Positions 30,349-38,743 are shown, counted from the stretch's first letter. The stretch: DNA of 64,000 nucleotides from Lichenicoccus sp964246745 (GCA_964246745.1 CAXTRK010000013.1:21846-85845); one strand, 5' to 3'. Notes: generated by a model from the sequence alone, not told the origin. Numbers and translations: made by a program.

Positions 30349-30735
30349 GTGATCAAATTCGCCAATCTTGCTTCAGTGGTTTGTCTTGTTGGGGGCGCGT
30401 TCGTGCCACTGCCCGGCGCGTTTGCCGCTTCCGCCTGGAGTCCGAGCGGTTGCGGCCACGAGCCTTTCCCGCCGGCGATCGAGGGAGGCACGGTGCAGCG
30501 CTACAATTCCAGCATCGATCGGGCCGGCGCCTATGAGAAGGCCGCCCGCGCCTATAGTTCCTGCGTCACGCGTGAGGCGCTGGCCCAGCAGAATGCGATC
30601 AGCAGCGCGGCGCGCGCGCGCATGGATGCGATCAACGCGGTCGCGGTATCCGTGCAGAAGCGCATTTCGGGCAATTTCGGCGCGCTGTCCGCGCAGCTCA
30701 AATCGGCTGGCCGCACCCTCGCGGCCAAACAATGA
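30349..30735 (+). CDS. small exported protein of unknown function
   Basis: 128 residues from GTG 30349 (CGAGGA upstream). A signal peptide (IKFANLASVVCLVGGAFVPL...GAFAA) precedes a mature part of about 100 residues, CGHEPFPPAIEGG then an Ala-rich helical region (YEKAARAYSSCVTREALAQQ). Two cysteines, in CGHEP and SSCVT, could form a disulfide. Not assigned to a family. It is convergent with the next small exported protein and divergent from the creatininase gene. Confidence 0.7.
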   Translation: MIKFANLASVVCLVGGAFVPLPGAFAASAWSPSGCGHEPFPPAIEGGTVQRYNSSIDRAGAYEKAARAYSSCVTREALAQQNAISSAARARMDAINAVAVSVQKRISGNFGALSAQLKSAGRTLAAKQ

Positions 30736-30741
30736 GGCGGC

Positions 30742-31110
30742 TCATTGCAGCGCCGCCGGCCAGCGTGCGAGACGCAGCCGGTTCTGCTCAGGCGTGAGCT
30801 GCTGCGGACCCTGGGCTACCGACGGCCCTAAATTCATGACCTGCTCCGGATTTGTCCAGCAATCGACGGTGCCAAGGCTGCGGGTGCAGTAGGGCTGCGG
30901 CGGCACCGGCGGTTCAACCGGGCGGCAGTAGCTCTCGTTGCGGTCCAGCCGCACCATCGAGCAGTCGCGGCCGGTGATGCCGGAATAGACCAGATCAGGC
31001 AGCGTGCGGTGAAACACCGGCACGCAGCCGCATAACGGCAGGGCGCAGATCAGCACAGGGAACGCTGCCTTCAGGACCGGTCGCTTGGTGGCGCGCGCTG
31101 AGTTGTTCAT
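30742..31110 (-). CDS. putative small lipoprotein
   Basis: 122 residues. Signal peptide with lipobox ending LPLCGC (lipidated Cys about residue 29). The mature part has four further cysteines (GRDCSM, SYCRP, PYCTRS, DCWTNPEQ), probably two disulfides, and a Pro-rich middle, ending NRLRLARWPAALQ. No family recognised. Expected to sit in the periplasm attached to the inner or outer membrane. Confidence 0.72.
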   Translation of the reverse strand: MNNSARATKRPVLKAAFPVLICALPLCGCVPVFHRTLPDLVYSGITGRDCSMVRLDRNESYCRPVEPPVPPQPYCTRSLGTVDCWTNPEQVMNLGPSVAQGPQQLTPEQNRLRLARWPAALQ

Positions 31111-31257
31111 GGTGTGTCCGAGCTGATCACGGCTTGGTAAACAAAGTGTTGATCGCCGGTTTGCCGGGGAGAGGCGGCGTCGCTATGGTCCGGCCCGCTT
31201 CACCGCCGGCTGCGGCCAGCGGCATGTGACGGAAAGCTTTGGGAGCTGAGGGCGGAC

Positions 31258-31974
31258 GTGGCCGACGACATCTTCAAGGAGATCGACGAGGACCTGCGCG
31301 CGGAACGGACGCGTGCGATGGCGCGCCGCTTCGGCGCACTCGCCGTGGTCGTGGTCCTGCTGGCGCTTGTCGGTGTCGGCGTCTGGCAATTCGAAGCCTC
31401 CCGCGCACGGCAGCGCGCCATGGCGACGGCGGCAACCTATTTCGCCGCGACCGATCTCGCCGACAGCGGCCAGCCAGGCCTCGGACCGAACGCTTCCGGC
31501 GGCAAGGCGGCCATGATGTTTGAGCAGGTGGTACGTCGCGGTCCGGAGGGCTTCCGCACGCTTGCGCGCCTCCGCCTGGCGCAACTCGCCTGGCAGGCCG
31601 GCCACCACACGCAGGCGCTCGGCTTTTGGGAGGCGATCCATGACGATGCCTCGGCTGATGCGACACTGCGCGGGCTGGCAAGTCTGCTCTGGGTGCAGCA
31701 TCAGATCGGCGCCGGCGATCCGGCTTTGTTGGCATCGCGTCTCGGCGAGCTGAGCCGGCCTGGCGCCCCCTGGCGGCCGATGGCGCAGGAACTCGACGCG
31801 GAGCTTGACCTGCGCACCGGTCACACCACGGAAGCGAAACGCAAGCTTGCCGGGCTGAGCGAGGACGGGCAGGCGCCCGAGGCGCTGCGTGAACGGGCGC
31901 GCGGGCTCAACCAGATCATCGAGGCGCCCAGGCAAACCTCTGCCGCGGGCGGAGCGGCAAAGCACGGCGGATGA
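31258..31974 (+). CDS. YfgM-like membrane-anchored TPR protein
   Basis: 238 residues from GTG 31258. A charged N-terminus (ADDIFKEIDEDLRAERTR) precedes one transmembrane helix (ALAVVVVLLALVGVGVWQF, about residues 27-45), then a periplasmic helical-repeat region (YFAATDLA, LARLRLAQLAWQAGHHTQAL). This matches the YfgM/ancillary SecYEG translocon subunit seen next to bamB and der in many proteobacteria. Its stop overlaps the bamB ATG (ATGA). Confidence 0.85.
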   Translation: MADDIFKEIDEDLRAERTRAMARRFGALAVVVVLLALVGVGVWQFEASRARQRAMATAATYFAATDLADSGQPGLGPNASGGKAAMMFEQVVRRGPEGFRTLARLRLAQLAWQAGHHTQALGFWEAIHDDASADATLRGLASLLWVQHQIGAGDPALLASRLGELSRPGAPWRPMAQELDAELDLRTGHTTEAKRKLAGLSEDGQAPEALRERARGLNQIIEAPRQTSAAGGAAKHGG

Positions 31975-33332
31975 CAAAAAACTTGCGAAAACACGAGGAT
32001 ACGCTGAGCTTTTCCCGGCGCGCGGCGCTTCGCGGGCTCGGCGCGGCGTGCGCGCTAGGGTCGCTCTCGGGCTGTGGCCTGTTCGACGAGGAGAAGAAGC
32101 CGATCATCGTCGGCAAGCGCGAGGATGTGCTCAGCACTGGCGCCGGTCTTACCGTCGATCCGGACGACACGACGCCGATCGAGCTGCCGTCGCCGATTGC
32201 GGTCCCAGAGTGGCCGCAGCCCGGCCGCGTGCCGAGCCATATTGCCGTGAACGCCATGCAGTCCGGCATGAAACCGCGCTGGGCGGCGGAGATCGGCGCG
32301 GGCCAGGGCGTTGGCGTGCTCTCGGCGCAGCCGATGGTGTCAGCGGGGCAGGTCTTCAGCATGGACGGCGTTGGCGTGATCAGCGCCTTCTCGCTTGAGA
32401 CCGGCGAGCGGATCTGGCGCACGCCGACCAAGCCCAAGAAGATGCGCTCGTCCAACCTTGGCGGCGGTCTTTCGGTGGCGGACGGCACCGTGTTCGTGGT
32501 CGACGGCGTTGCGGAATCCCTCGCGCTCGATGCCCATGACGGCGCGATCAAGTGGCGTGTCGATGTCGGCAGCCCCGGCCGCTCGGCGCCGGCGGTCGTA
32601 GACGGTCGCATGGTGTTCGGCACCATCGACGAGCGGCTGGTGGCGCTCGATAGCGCCAGTGGCCGTCAGCTCTGGAGCTTCGCCGCGGCACCTGCCGACA
32701 CGGTGGTGTTCGGCCAGCCGGCGCCCGCGGTCGCCGACAACGTCGTGCTCGCTGGTTTTGGCTCGGGCGAGCTTGCCGCCCTGCGCTCGGAGACTGGCGA
32801 GTCGGTGTGGACCGACACGCTGGGAGCGTCCGGCGGACGCAACGCGATCCTGGATTTCTCCTCGATCCACGGCATGCCGGTGGTCGCGGACGGCACCGCC
32901 TATGCGATCAGCGTGGGACAGGTGTTGACGGCGATCGACATGCGTTCCGGCCGCCGGCTATGGGAGCGCGCGGTCAGCGGCAAGGATGATCTCGTGCTGG
33001 TCGGCACCTGGCTGTTCGTGCTGTCGACGGATCAGCAACTTGCCTGTCTCGACAAGACCGATGGTCATGTGCGCTGGGTGACCGTGCTGCCGCGCTTCAA
33101 GAAGCCGGACACGCAGAAGGGCGCCATCGTCTGGACGGGGCCGGTGCTTGCGGACGGCAGGCTGATCTGCGTCAGCGACGATCCCAAGCAGGCGATCGTC
33201 GAGGTCGATGCGGTCACCGGCAGGATCGGGCCGACACGTAAGCTGAAAAGCGCGTCGCACGTGACGCCAGTGGTGGCCGAGGGCCTGCTGCTGCTGGTGA
33301 CGGATGACGGAAAGCTCACGGCATATGGGTGA
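31971..33332 (+). CDS. bamB: outer-membrane assembly lipoprotein BamB-like, PQQ-repeat propeller
   Basis: 453 residues. The signal peptide RRAALRGLGAACALGSLSGC ends in a lipobox with the lipidated Cys at about residue 35. About eight PQQ-like blades follow (SLETGERIWRTP, DAHDGAIKWRVDVG, DSASGRQLWSF, RSETGESVWTD, DMRSGRRLWERAV, DKTDGHVRWVTVL). Scaffold of the BAM complex at the outer membrane. Longer than the Escherichia protein (392) because of an N-terminal linker. Overlaps yfgM by 4 nt and der by 8 nt. Confidence 0.9.
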   Translation: MTKNLRKHEDTLSFSRRAALRGLGAACALGSLSGCGLFDEEKKPIIVGKREDVLSTGAGLTVDPDDTTPIELPSPIAVPEWPQPGRVPSHIAVNAMQSGMKPRWAAEIGAGQGVGVLSAQPMVSAGQVFSMDGVGVISAFSLETGERIWRTPTKPKKMRSSNLGGGLSVADGTVFVVDGVAESLALDAHDGAIKWRVDVGSPGRSAPAVVDGRMVFGTIDERLVALDSASGRQLWSFAAAPADTVVFGQPAPAVADNVVLAGFGSGELAALRSETGESVWTDTLGASGGRNAILDFSSIHGMPVVADGTAYAISVGQVLTAIDMRSGRRLWERAVSGKDDLVLVGTWLFVLSTDQQLACLDKTDGHVRWVTVLPRFKKPDTQKGAIVWTGPVLADGRLICVSDDPKQAIVEVDAVTGRIGPTRKLKSASHVTPVVAEGLLLLVTDDGKLTAYG

Positions 33333-34719
33333 GGCGGCCGGCCTTCCGGTGGTTGTCATCGTCGGGCGGCCGAATGTCGGCAAGTCCACTTTGTTCAACC
33401 GTTTGGCCGGTCGTCGTCACGCGCTGGTCGCCGACACTCCCGGTGTGACGCGCGACAGCAAGGACGCGCAGGCGATGCTGCGCGGCCGGCTGGTGCGCCT
33501 GATCGACACCGCGGGACTCGAGGAAGCCGCGGTGGAAAGCCTCTACGGCAGGATGCGCGTCTCCTCGGAGCGCGCGATCGCACAGGCCGACCTGGTGCTG
33601 TTCTGCATCGACGTCCGCAGCGGCATCACGCCTGCGGATCAGCACTTCGCGGCGTGGCTGCGTCGTCAGGGCCGGCCGGTGCTGCTGATCGCCAACAAGG
33701 CCGAAGGACGCACCGGCGCCAATGCCGCGCTCGAGGCGTACAGCCTGGGCCTCGGCAGTCCGCTCGCGGTCTCCGCCGAGCATGGCGAGGGGATCGCCGA
33801 CCTCATGGGCGAGATCGCCGACCGTGTGCCTGCCGAGGCGCTCCACGACGCGGCGCCGGAGCCGACGATTGCGCCCGAGGAGGAGGATGCCTCGACGCAG
33901 CCCCCGCGAGGTCCGCTGCGTCTGGCGATCGTGGGGCGGCCGAACGCAGGCAAGTCAACGCTGCTGAACCGGCTGCTTGGCGAGGAGCGCATGATCACCG
34001 GCCCGGAGCCGGGACTGACGCGCGACGCGATCGCGGTGACCTTCGCCGATGCCGAAGGGCCGATCGAACTCGTCGACACCGCCGGCCTCAGGCGGAAGGC
34101 GCGTATCGAGGCGCCGCTCGAGAAGATGTCGACGTCGGCCTCGATCGAGGCGCTGAAGATGGCGGAGATCGTGGTGCTGACGCTGGATGCGACCCTCGGT
34201 GTGCATGAGCAGGATTTGCAGATCGCCCGCCTGATCGAGCGCGAGGGACGCGGCTGCGTGCTGGCGCTGAACAAATGGGACGCGGTCGAGGACCGCAACG
34301 CGACGCGCCGTGCGATCTCCGACCGTATCGAGTTCTCGCTCGCACAGATGAAGGGCATTCCGGTGGTGTCGTTTTCCGCGCTGACCGGCGCCGGCGTGGG
34401 CAGGCTGCTGCCCACGGTGCGCGCGGCGCACGCCGTGTGGAACAAGCGGGTGTCGACGGGGGAGCTCAATCGCTGGTTCGAGGGAGCGTTGGCGCGTCAT
34501 CAGCCGCCGCTGGTCGAAGGGCGCAGGCTCAAGCTGCGCTACATGACCCAAGCCAAGGCGCGGCCGCCGACTTTCATCCTGTTCGGCACGCGTGCGGAGC
34601 TGCTGCCGGAGGATTATCAGCGCTACCTGGTAGGCGGGCTGCGTACGGCATTCGACATGCCGGGCACGCCGATCCGGCTGCAGATGCGCGGCACCAAGAA
34701 CCCATACGCAGACAACTGA
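33325..34719 (+). CDS. der: ribosome biogenesis GTPase Der (EngA)
   Basis: 464 residues from ATG 33325, which overlaps the bamB end by 8 nt. Two tandem Era-like GTPase domains: first GRPNVGKSTLFNRL, DTPGVTRD and DTAGLEE (residues 10-65) with a modified NKAEG; second GRPNAGKSTLLNRL, DTAGLRRKARIE and LNKWDAVE (residues about 205-325). A KH-like C-terminal domain follows (LKLRYMTQAKARPPTF). Required for 50S assembly. Confidence 0.97.
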   Translation: MGEAAGLPVVVIVGRPNVGKSTLFNRLAGRRHALVADTPGVTRDSKDAQAMLRGRLVRLIDTAGLEEAAVESLYGRMRVSSERAIAQADLVLFCIDVRSGITPADQHFAAWLRRQGRPVLLIANKAEGRTGANAALEAYSLGLGSPLAVSAEHGEGIADLMGEIADRVPAEALHDAAPEPTIAPEEEDASTQPPRGPLRLAIVGRPNAGKSTLLNRLLGEERMITGPEPGLTRDAIAVTFADAEGPIELVDTAGLRRKARIEAPLEKMSTSASIEALKMAEIVVLTLDATLGVHEQDLQIARLIEREGRGCVLALNKWDAVEDRNATRRAISDRIEFSLAQMKGIPVVSFSALTGAGVGRLLPTVRAAHAVWNKRVSTGELNRWFEGALARHQPPLVEGRRLKLRYMTQAKARPPTFILFGTRAELLPEDYQRYLVGGLRTAFDMPGTPIRLQMRGTKNPYADN

Positions 34720-35888
34720 CAGGATCTCCGCTCCGGCGCGCGCGCGTCGCGGTCGCACTGGTGTTTCTGGTGCATGGCGGCCTGCTGGGGACGTGGGCCA
34801 CGCAAATCCCCCTGGTCAAGCAGCGGCTTGGCGTCGGCACGGCGGTGTTGGGGCTGGCGCTGCTCTGCTCCGCCCTGGGCGGGCTCGGCGTGATGCCGCT
34901 TGCGTCATGGCTGATGCGATGGGTCGGGGAGCGTCCTGTGCTGTCCGCCACTGCCCTGCTCGCCTGTCTGGCGCTGCCGCTTGCCACGATCTGCCCGACG
35001 ATCTGGACGTTGGGCGCCGCACTGCTGCTGTTCGGCGCCGGCTTTGGCCTGGTCGACCTGGTGATGAATGCCCAGGCGGTGCAGGTCGAGCGGGAGACGG
35101 CGCGTCCGATCATGTCCGGCCTGCACGGCATGTGGAGCCTGGGCGCGCTGTGCGGCTCCGGGCTCGGCTCCCTGCTGCTGGCGCTGCTGCCGGCGATCTG
35201 GCAGGTGAGCCTGCTCAGCTTCGCGGGCGGCATGGTGGTGCTGGGCGCGTCTGGCGCGATGCTGCCGATGCGGCCATTGGGCGAGACGGCGGCGCCTCAG
35301 CGCATTCCGGGCCTCGCCCGCAGGCCGGCGCTCGTGCTGATTGGCGCGATGATGGCGGTGGCATTCGCGGTTGAAGGGGCGCTGCTGGACTGGAGTGCGA
35401 TCTTCCTTCGCGAAACCCGGCACCTGCCGGACTCCGAGGCGGGTCTTGGCTATGCCGGTTTTGCCGCCTGCATGCTGCTCGGCCGGCTCGCCGGAGACCG
35501 CATACGGGCACAGTGGGGCGATCGTCGAGTGCTGCAGGGCACACTCCCGGGCGGCGTCGTTCTCGCTTGCGCGGTGCTTGCGCCAAGTCCCTGGATCGCA
35601 ATCGGGGGCTTTGCCGCGACCGGGTTCGCGCTGTGCAATGTGGTGCCGATCCTGTTCAACGCGGCAGGCACGCTGGGCGAGACGGCGGGACCGGGCGGCT
35701 CGGTTCAGGCGGTGGCATCGTCGGTCGGCTTCGGCTACGCTGGCGTCATGGCGGCGCCTCCGATGTTCGGCCTTATAGCACGGCAAAGCTCGCTTTCGGC
35801 GGCGCTGTGCCTGGCTGCCGCCTGCTGCCTGCTGCTCGGATTGAGCGCGGGCCCGATTACCCGCGGCCGCCAGTCTCGGCCCGGATAG
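34716..35888 (+). CDS. MFS transporter
   Basis: About 390 residues, roughly 12 transmembrane helices beginning RARVAVALVFLVHGGLLGTW. MFS motifs such as LMRWVGERPVLS (loop 2-3) and FALCNVVPILFNAAG are visible; the fold resembles the FucP/YbjJ-type group. The substrate is unknown. No ATG, GTG or TTG exists before the first helix; CTG 34716, overlapping the der stop as CTGA, is proposed by coupling. GTG 34761 would cut into helix 1. Converges on the next gene with a 32-nt overlap. Confidence 0.8.
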   Translation: MTGSPLRRARVAVALVFLVHGGLLGTWATQIPLVKQRLGVGTAVLGLALLCSALGGLGVMPLASWLMRWVGERPVLSATALLACLALPLATICPTIWTLGAALLLFGAGFGLVDLVMNAQAVQVERETARPIMSGLHGMWSLGALCGSGLGSLLLALLPAIWQVSLLSFAGGMVVLGASGAMLPMRPLGETAAPQRIPGLARRPALVLIGAMMAVAFAVEGALLDWSAIFLRETRHLPDSEAGLGYAGFAACMLLGRLAGDRIRAQWGDRRVLQGTLPGGVVLACAVLAPSPWIAIGGFAATGFALCNVVPILFNAAGTLGETAGPGGSVQAVASSVGFGYAGVMAAPPMFGLIARQSSLSAALCLAAACCLLLGLSAGPITRGRQSRPG

Positions 35889-37053
35889 GTTCCGCCTGCC
35901 GCGTGGCCGCCACGTGCAGCACGGCGAAGCAGCCTGCGCCGATTGCCAGGCTTGCGATCATGAACAGGAACCCGCCGGTGAAGCTGCCGGTGAGTTGGAC
36001 GATGCCGCCCACCACGATCGGTGCCGCGAAGCCGCCGATCTGGCCGCCGCAATTGATAAATCCCGAAAAGGCGCCGCGCGCGTCGGGTGGCGTCTGATCG
36101 AGCACGATTGCCCAGAACGGTCCGAAACCGCCATAGAGAAAGCAGGCCGCGGCTGACAGGCCGGCCACGCTGCCGGCCGGCGTGGCCGCGGTGAAGGTGG
36201 CGGTGAGTGCCGCCGCCGCCAGCACATAGAGGCCTGCGACCAGCAGCGCACGGTGCGAATGCAGCCGGCTGCCGAGGCCGCCTGCCACCAGCAGGCCGAG
36301 AAAGCCGAACCAGTACGGCACCGAGGCGGTGATGCCGAGCTGCTTGAGGTCGATATGACGGCTGATGGCAAGATAGCTCGGCATCCAGCCGACAAAGCCC
36401 CAGAATGCGACGTTGAACGCCATATAGGCGGCGAACAGCATCCAGCTCCGAGGCCGTGCAATGACCGAGCCAAGCCCCTGGTCCGCGGGCGCGCTCGCTC
36501 GCGGCGTTGTCGCCGGCAGCAGCAGCCACATGAGGACTGCCATTGCCAGGCCCGGCAGGCTGAACCAGAAGAACATCCCGCGCCAGCCGACCTGCCCGAG
36601 CATCCAAACCGCGACGGGTGCGACGCAGGCCGGCCCGAGCGCAAGCGCGGTCAGATAGAGTCCGTTCGCCTTCGAGCGCTCCGCGGGCGCGAACCAGTCT
36701 CCCACCAGCTTGAAGCTGGCGCCGTTGGAAGCGCCTTCGGCCACTCCAAACAGGGCGCGCATGCCGATCAGCATGGCGGCCGAGGTCGCCAACCCGGTGA
36801 GCCCGGTCATGATCGACCAGGCCAGCGGAGAGGCTGCCAGCAGGGCGCGCGCGCCGAGGCGGTCGGCGAGCCAGCCGCCCGGGATCTGCATGACGGCATA
36901 TCCGAAGGTGAAGGCGGCCAGGACCAGACCGAAACGATCGGCGGTCATGTGGAGCGAGCGCATCATCACCGGGCCGGCCACGGAGATGTTGATCCGGTCC
37001 AGGGTGTTCACGAATTGCAGCAGCCAGATCAGGAACAGGACCCGCCATTTCAT
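35857..37053 (-). CDS. MFS transporter, anion:cation symporter type
   Basis: 398 residues, 12 predicted helices. The N-terminus VLFLIWLLQFVNTLDRINISVA, GYAVMQIPGGWLADRLGAR (motif A region) and FGVAEGASNGASFKLVGDWF match the ACS family of organic-acid symporters (hexuronate, tartrate, phthalate types). The substrate cannot be chosen from sequence. Transcribed alone on the minus strand; 170 nt separate it from the GNAT gene upstream. Confidence 0.88.
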   Translation of the reverse strand: MKWRVLFLIWLLQFVNTLDRINISVAGPVMMRSLHMTADRFGLVLAAFTFGYAVMQIPGGWLADRLGARALLAASPLAWSIMTGLTGLATSAAMLIGMRALFGVAEGASNGASFKLVGDWFAPAERSKANGLYLTALALGPACVAPVAVWMLGQVGWRGMFFWFSLPGLAMAVLMWLLLPATTPRASAPADQGLGSVIARPRSWMLFAAYMAFNVAFWGFVGWMPSYLAISRHIDLKQLGITASVPYWFGFLGLLVAGGLGSRLHSHRALLVAGLYVLAAAALTATFTAATPAGSVAGLSAAACFLYGGFGPFWAIVLDQTPPDARGAFSGFINCGGQIGGFAAPIVVGGIVQLTGSFTGGFLFMIASLAIGAGCFAVLHVAATRQAEPIRAETGGRG

Positions 37054-37186
37054 CGCAGCATCCTGCCTCCGCCATCCCGGCGCGGGATTATTCCGCTTGA
37101 TCCTGCCGCCACCGGCTTGTCAATCTAAGATCCGCTTGGGGGATGGGTGCGCGGCCATTCGTATCAACGCTGTACTGTATCAGTGC

Positions 37187-37238
37187 GCGAGGGTACGCGT
37201 GCTCGCCACCGCCCCTTCCGCCGCTATGTGCTGGCGGA
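37187..37238 (-). pseudogene. tumA-like antitoxin fragment
   Basis: This stretch matches 38515-38566 in the intact tumA at about four of five positions, including a perfect 17-bp core (37195-37211 versus 38523-38539). Read on the minus strand it gives QHIAAEGAVASTRTLAH then a stop, against EHIAARESVASTRALAL in TumA. It overlaps the last codons of the GNAT gene. Short, so coincidence is not excluded. Confidence 0.5.
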
Positions 37239-37757
37239 CAGCGATGATCCGTAGGCGATTTCTTCCAGGATAAGGCCTTCCCGCTGATCCTGCCTCTCGC
37301 CGATAGCCCGGCCGCCGCGACGCTCATAGAAGCGTCGCGCGGTGTCGTTGTCGCGGAGCACCCAAAGACTATAGCTGTGATAACCGCGACGGGTCATCTC
37401 GGCTGCCATGGCGCGCATGAGCGCGGTTCCGACTCCGGACATCTGTGCCGCCTCACGAACGTAGAGCGCTGCGATCTCGCCCTCGAAGTCAGCGCGGAAA
37501 GCTTCGACCCGCTGCCGCACACACGCGCCAAAACCCGCCACCGCCGCGCCTTTGCCCGCGACGAAGACGCGCTGATCTGAAAAACTGGCTGGATCGCTCA
37601 GCATGCGTGTCCATCCGGCGGTCCGATCGCTGACCGAGTGGGAAGCGATCAGTCCGCGCGGCATCATGCCCGGGTATGTCTCGTGCCAGCAGGCAACGTG
37701 GACGCGGGCGATGGCTGACGCGTCCGCGGGCGTGGCGATCCGCGGCCGGCTGGTCAT
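37224..37757 (-). CDS. GNAT-family N-acetyltransferase
   Basis: 177 residues. The fold's landmarks are present: start RIATPADASAIARVHVACW, VAGFGACVRQ, EIAALYVREA then the acetyl-CoA loop QMSGVGTALMRAM (QxxGxG), and the late NDTARRFYERRGGRAIGER. The acceptor is unknown. The last residues (SSLSAST) are coded by DNA that also resembles a tumA fragment, so the natural C-terminus may have been replaced. Its start lies in an imperfect repeat of the cobT 3' end. Confidence 0.85.
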   Translation of the reverse strand: MTSRPRIATPADASAIARVHVACWHETYPGMMPRGLIASHSVSDRTAGWTRMLSDPASFSDQRVFVAGKGAAVAGFGACVRQRVEAFRADFEGEIAALYVREAAQMSGVGTALMRAMAAEMTRRGYHSYSLWVLRDNDTARRFYERRGGRAIGERQDQREGLILEEIAYGSSLSAST

Positions 37758-37779
37758 GCGAGCAGGGAGATGATCCGGT
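37731..37779. repeat. imperfect direct repeat, copy 2 (GNAT start)
   Basis: Matches 38919-38967 at 41 of 49 positions by hand alignment, including CCGCGGCCGGC and GGTCATGC. It contains the GNAT start codon, in an ATGA context. Confidence 0.7.
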
Positions 37780-37832
37780 CGTAAACTCCCTTCGCTCCCG
37801 ACAGAGGTAGGCTTTTTGGAGCTGAGGAGAGT

Positions 37833-38009
37833 TCAGTCACGTCGGGCTCGACTAATCGGCCGAAGGCAGAGAAGATAGAAGATCAGCAGAACAGCTAATC
37901 CGACTGTCATCAGGAACGTATGAGAAAGGTTTGGCGTGATCGCAAAGTTAATAATATTAGCTACATTTATAACAAGTATCCCGATCAAAATAACAATGAC
38001 GTACTTCAT
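37833..38009 (-). CDS. 58-residue two-helix membrane protein, AT-rich, unknown
   Basis: Starts at ATG 38009, overlapping the stop of the upstream ORF as ATGA, and ends at TGA 37833. The product has two hydrophobic segments, YVIVILIGILVINVANII (residues 3-20) and FLMTVGLAVLLIFYLL (residues 34-49), joined by a short loop TPNLSHT, and ends in a basic tail RPISRARRD. This predicts a membrane hairpin with a cytoplasmic C-terminus. Hand count gives 74 G+C in 177 bases (42%), far below the neighbours, so recent acquisition is likely. It resembles small toxins, holin-like or immunity peptides only in general build; no family is recognised. Confidence 0.62.
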   Translation of the reverse strand: MKYVIVILIGILVINVANIINFAITPNLSHTFLMTVGLAVLLIFYLLCLRPISRARRD

Positions 38010-38350
38010 GAGAATGCCAAAGCTGGGTGACTCAGCGACTGGATATCATGCAGTGGAGTTCCTGTGACTGTGCTGATGGAAATTGCGGCTGTTCCGTTAT
38101 ATGCGGCCAGGGCAGAGCTAGTTCCGGACGTTGCTCCAATGCCATCGCTGGCGCCGCCGCCGCCGAAGATCGTGCCGTACGCCACTAGAGATCGCGCCGC
38201 GGAAGAAGTCATATCGTTTAGGGCGGCGTGTTCATCTATCATCAGACCGCCGCTGAGTTGTGACAAGCAACCGGTTATGTTCGAGATACCCTCGCCGGGG
38301 ATATAGAGACCTGTGCCTGCAAGGCCAAGCAAGCCTACCGATGCCGCCAA
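38006..38350 (-). CDS. exported-looking Gly/Ser/Ala-rich protein of unknown function
   Basis: 114 codons from TTG 38350. The start is doubtful: the frame is open to TGA 38364-38366 and the codons before TTG would read RRFARS, which with LAASVGLLGLAGTGL makes a convincing signal-peptide start; ATG 38367 lies one frame off, so a single-base change may have broken the start. After the hydrophobic segment comes NITGCLSQLSGG, then a small-residue region with YGTIFGGGGASDG. Codon use has less third-position GC than neighbouring genes. It lies 28 nt after tumA and overlaps the 58-residue membrane protein by ATGA. Confidence 0.5.
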   Translation of the reverse strand: MAASVGLLGLAGTGLYIPGEGISNITGCLSQLSGGLMIDEHAALNDMTSSAARSLVAYGTIFGGGGASDGIGATSGTSSALAAYNGTAAISISTVTGTPLHDIQSLSHPALAFS

Positions 38351-38378
38351 GCTCCGGGCGAAGCGTCGTCATGTCAGC

Positions 38379-38741
38379 TTAGGCGGCTGCCAGCTCGGCC
38401 CGATCCGGCTCGACCTCGCACCAAAGAGCGGTCCCGTCGCGTTCCAGCAATCCGAGCTTCACCAGTTCGGCAACGTCGGCGTGAACGGCGGCGTAATCGC
38501 GGCCAAGCGCCAATGCAAGGGCACGCGTGCTCGCCACCGACTCTCTCGCGGCGATGTGCTCAAGGATGCAGATGCGGTTTGCCGTCATGCTGCGAAAGAA
38601 CGTCGTCCAGTTCTCAAAGCTGACTGTGCGTCTCGCCTCGTAGTCCTCGCCACGTTCGACCGCCGCCAGCGCCGTCTCGCTGATCTCGCGGTCGATCTCG
38701 TCCAAGCTCACGCCAACCCGGAACAACAGTTTCCTTGCCAT
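38379..38741 (-). CDS. tumA: TumA-type antitoxin / HVO_A0114-like DNA-binding protein
   Basis: 120 residues from ATG 38741; GTG 38747 in the same frame overlaps the tumE stop. The N-terminus ARKLLFRVGVSLDEIDREI, the middle VSFENWTTFFRSMTANRICILEHIA and a winged-helix part (STRALALALGRDYAAVHADVAELVKLGLLER) match the antitoxin of TumE-TumA toxin-antitoxin pairs. It should bind the operon promoter and neutralise TumE. The toxin partner next to it is truncated, so it may be a solitary antitoxin or regulator of the small genes downstream. Confidence 0.82.
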   Translation of the reverse strand: MARKLLFRVGVSLDEIDREISETALAAVERGEDYEARRTVSFENWTTFFRSMTANRICILEHIAARESVASTRALALALGRDYAAVHADVAELVKLGLLERDGTALWCEVEPDRAELAAA

Positions 38742-38743
38742 GG

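Noticed and set aside
37758..37860. Frame ending at the GNAT start that reads PLSGAKGVYDRIISLLA
   Set aside because: It faintly recalls the start of Dam-type methylases, but it has no plausible start, overlaps the 58-residue ORF and ends after about 30 codons.
38064..38306. 80-codon plus-strand ORF in the accessory patch
   Set aside because: The minus-strand frame has a signal-like start and an ATGA overlap with the next gene; the plus frame has no such context. Not fully excluded.
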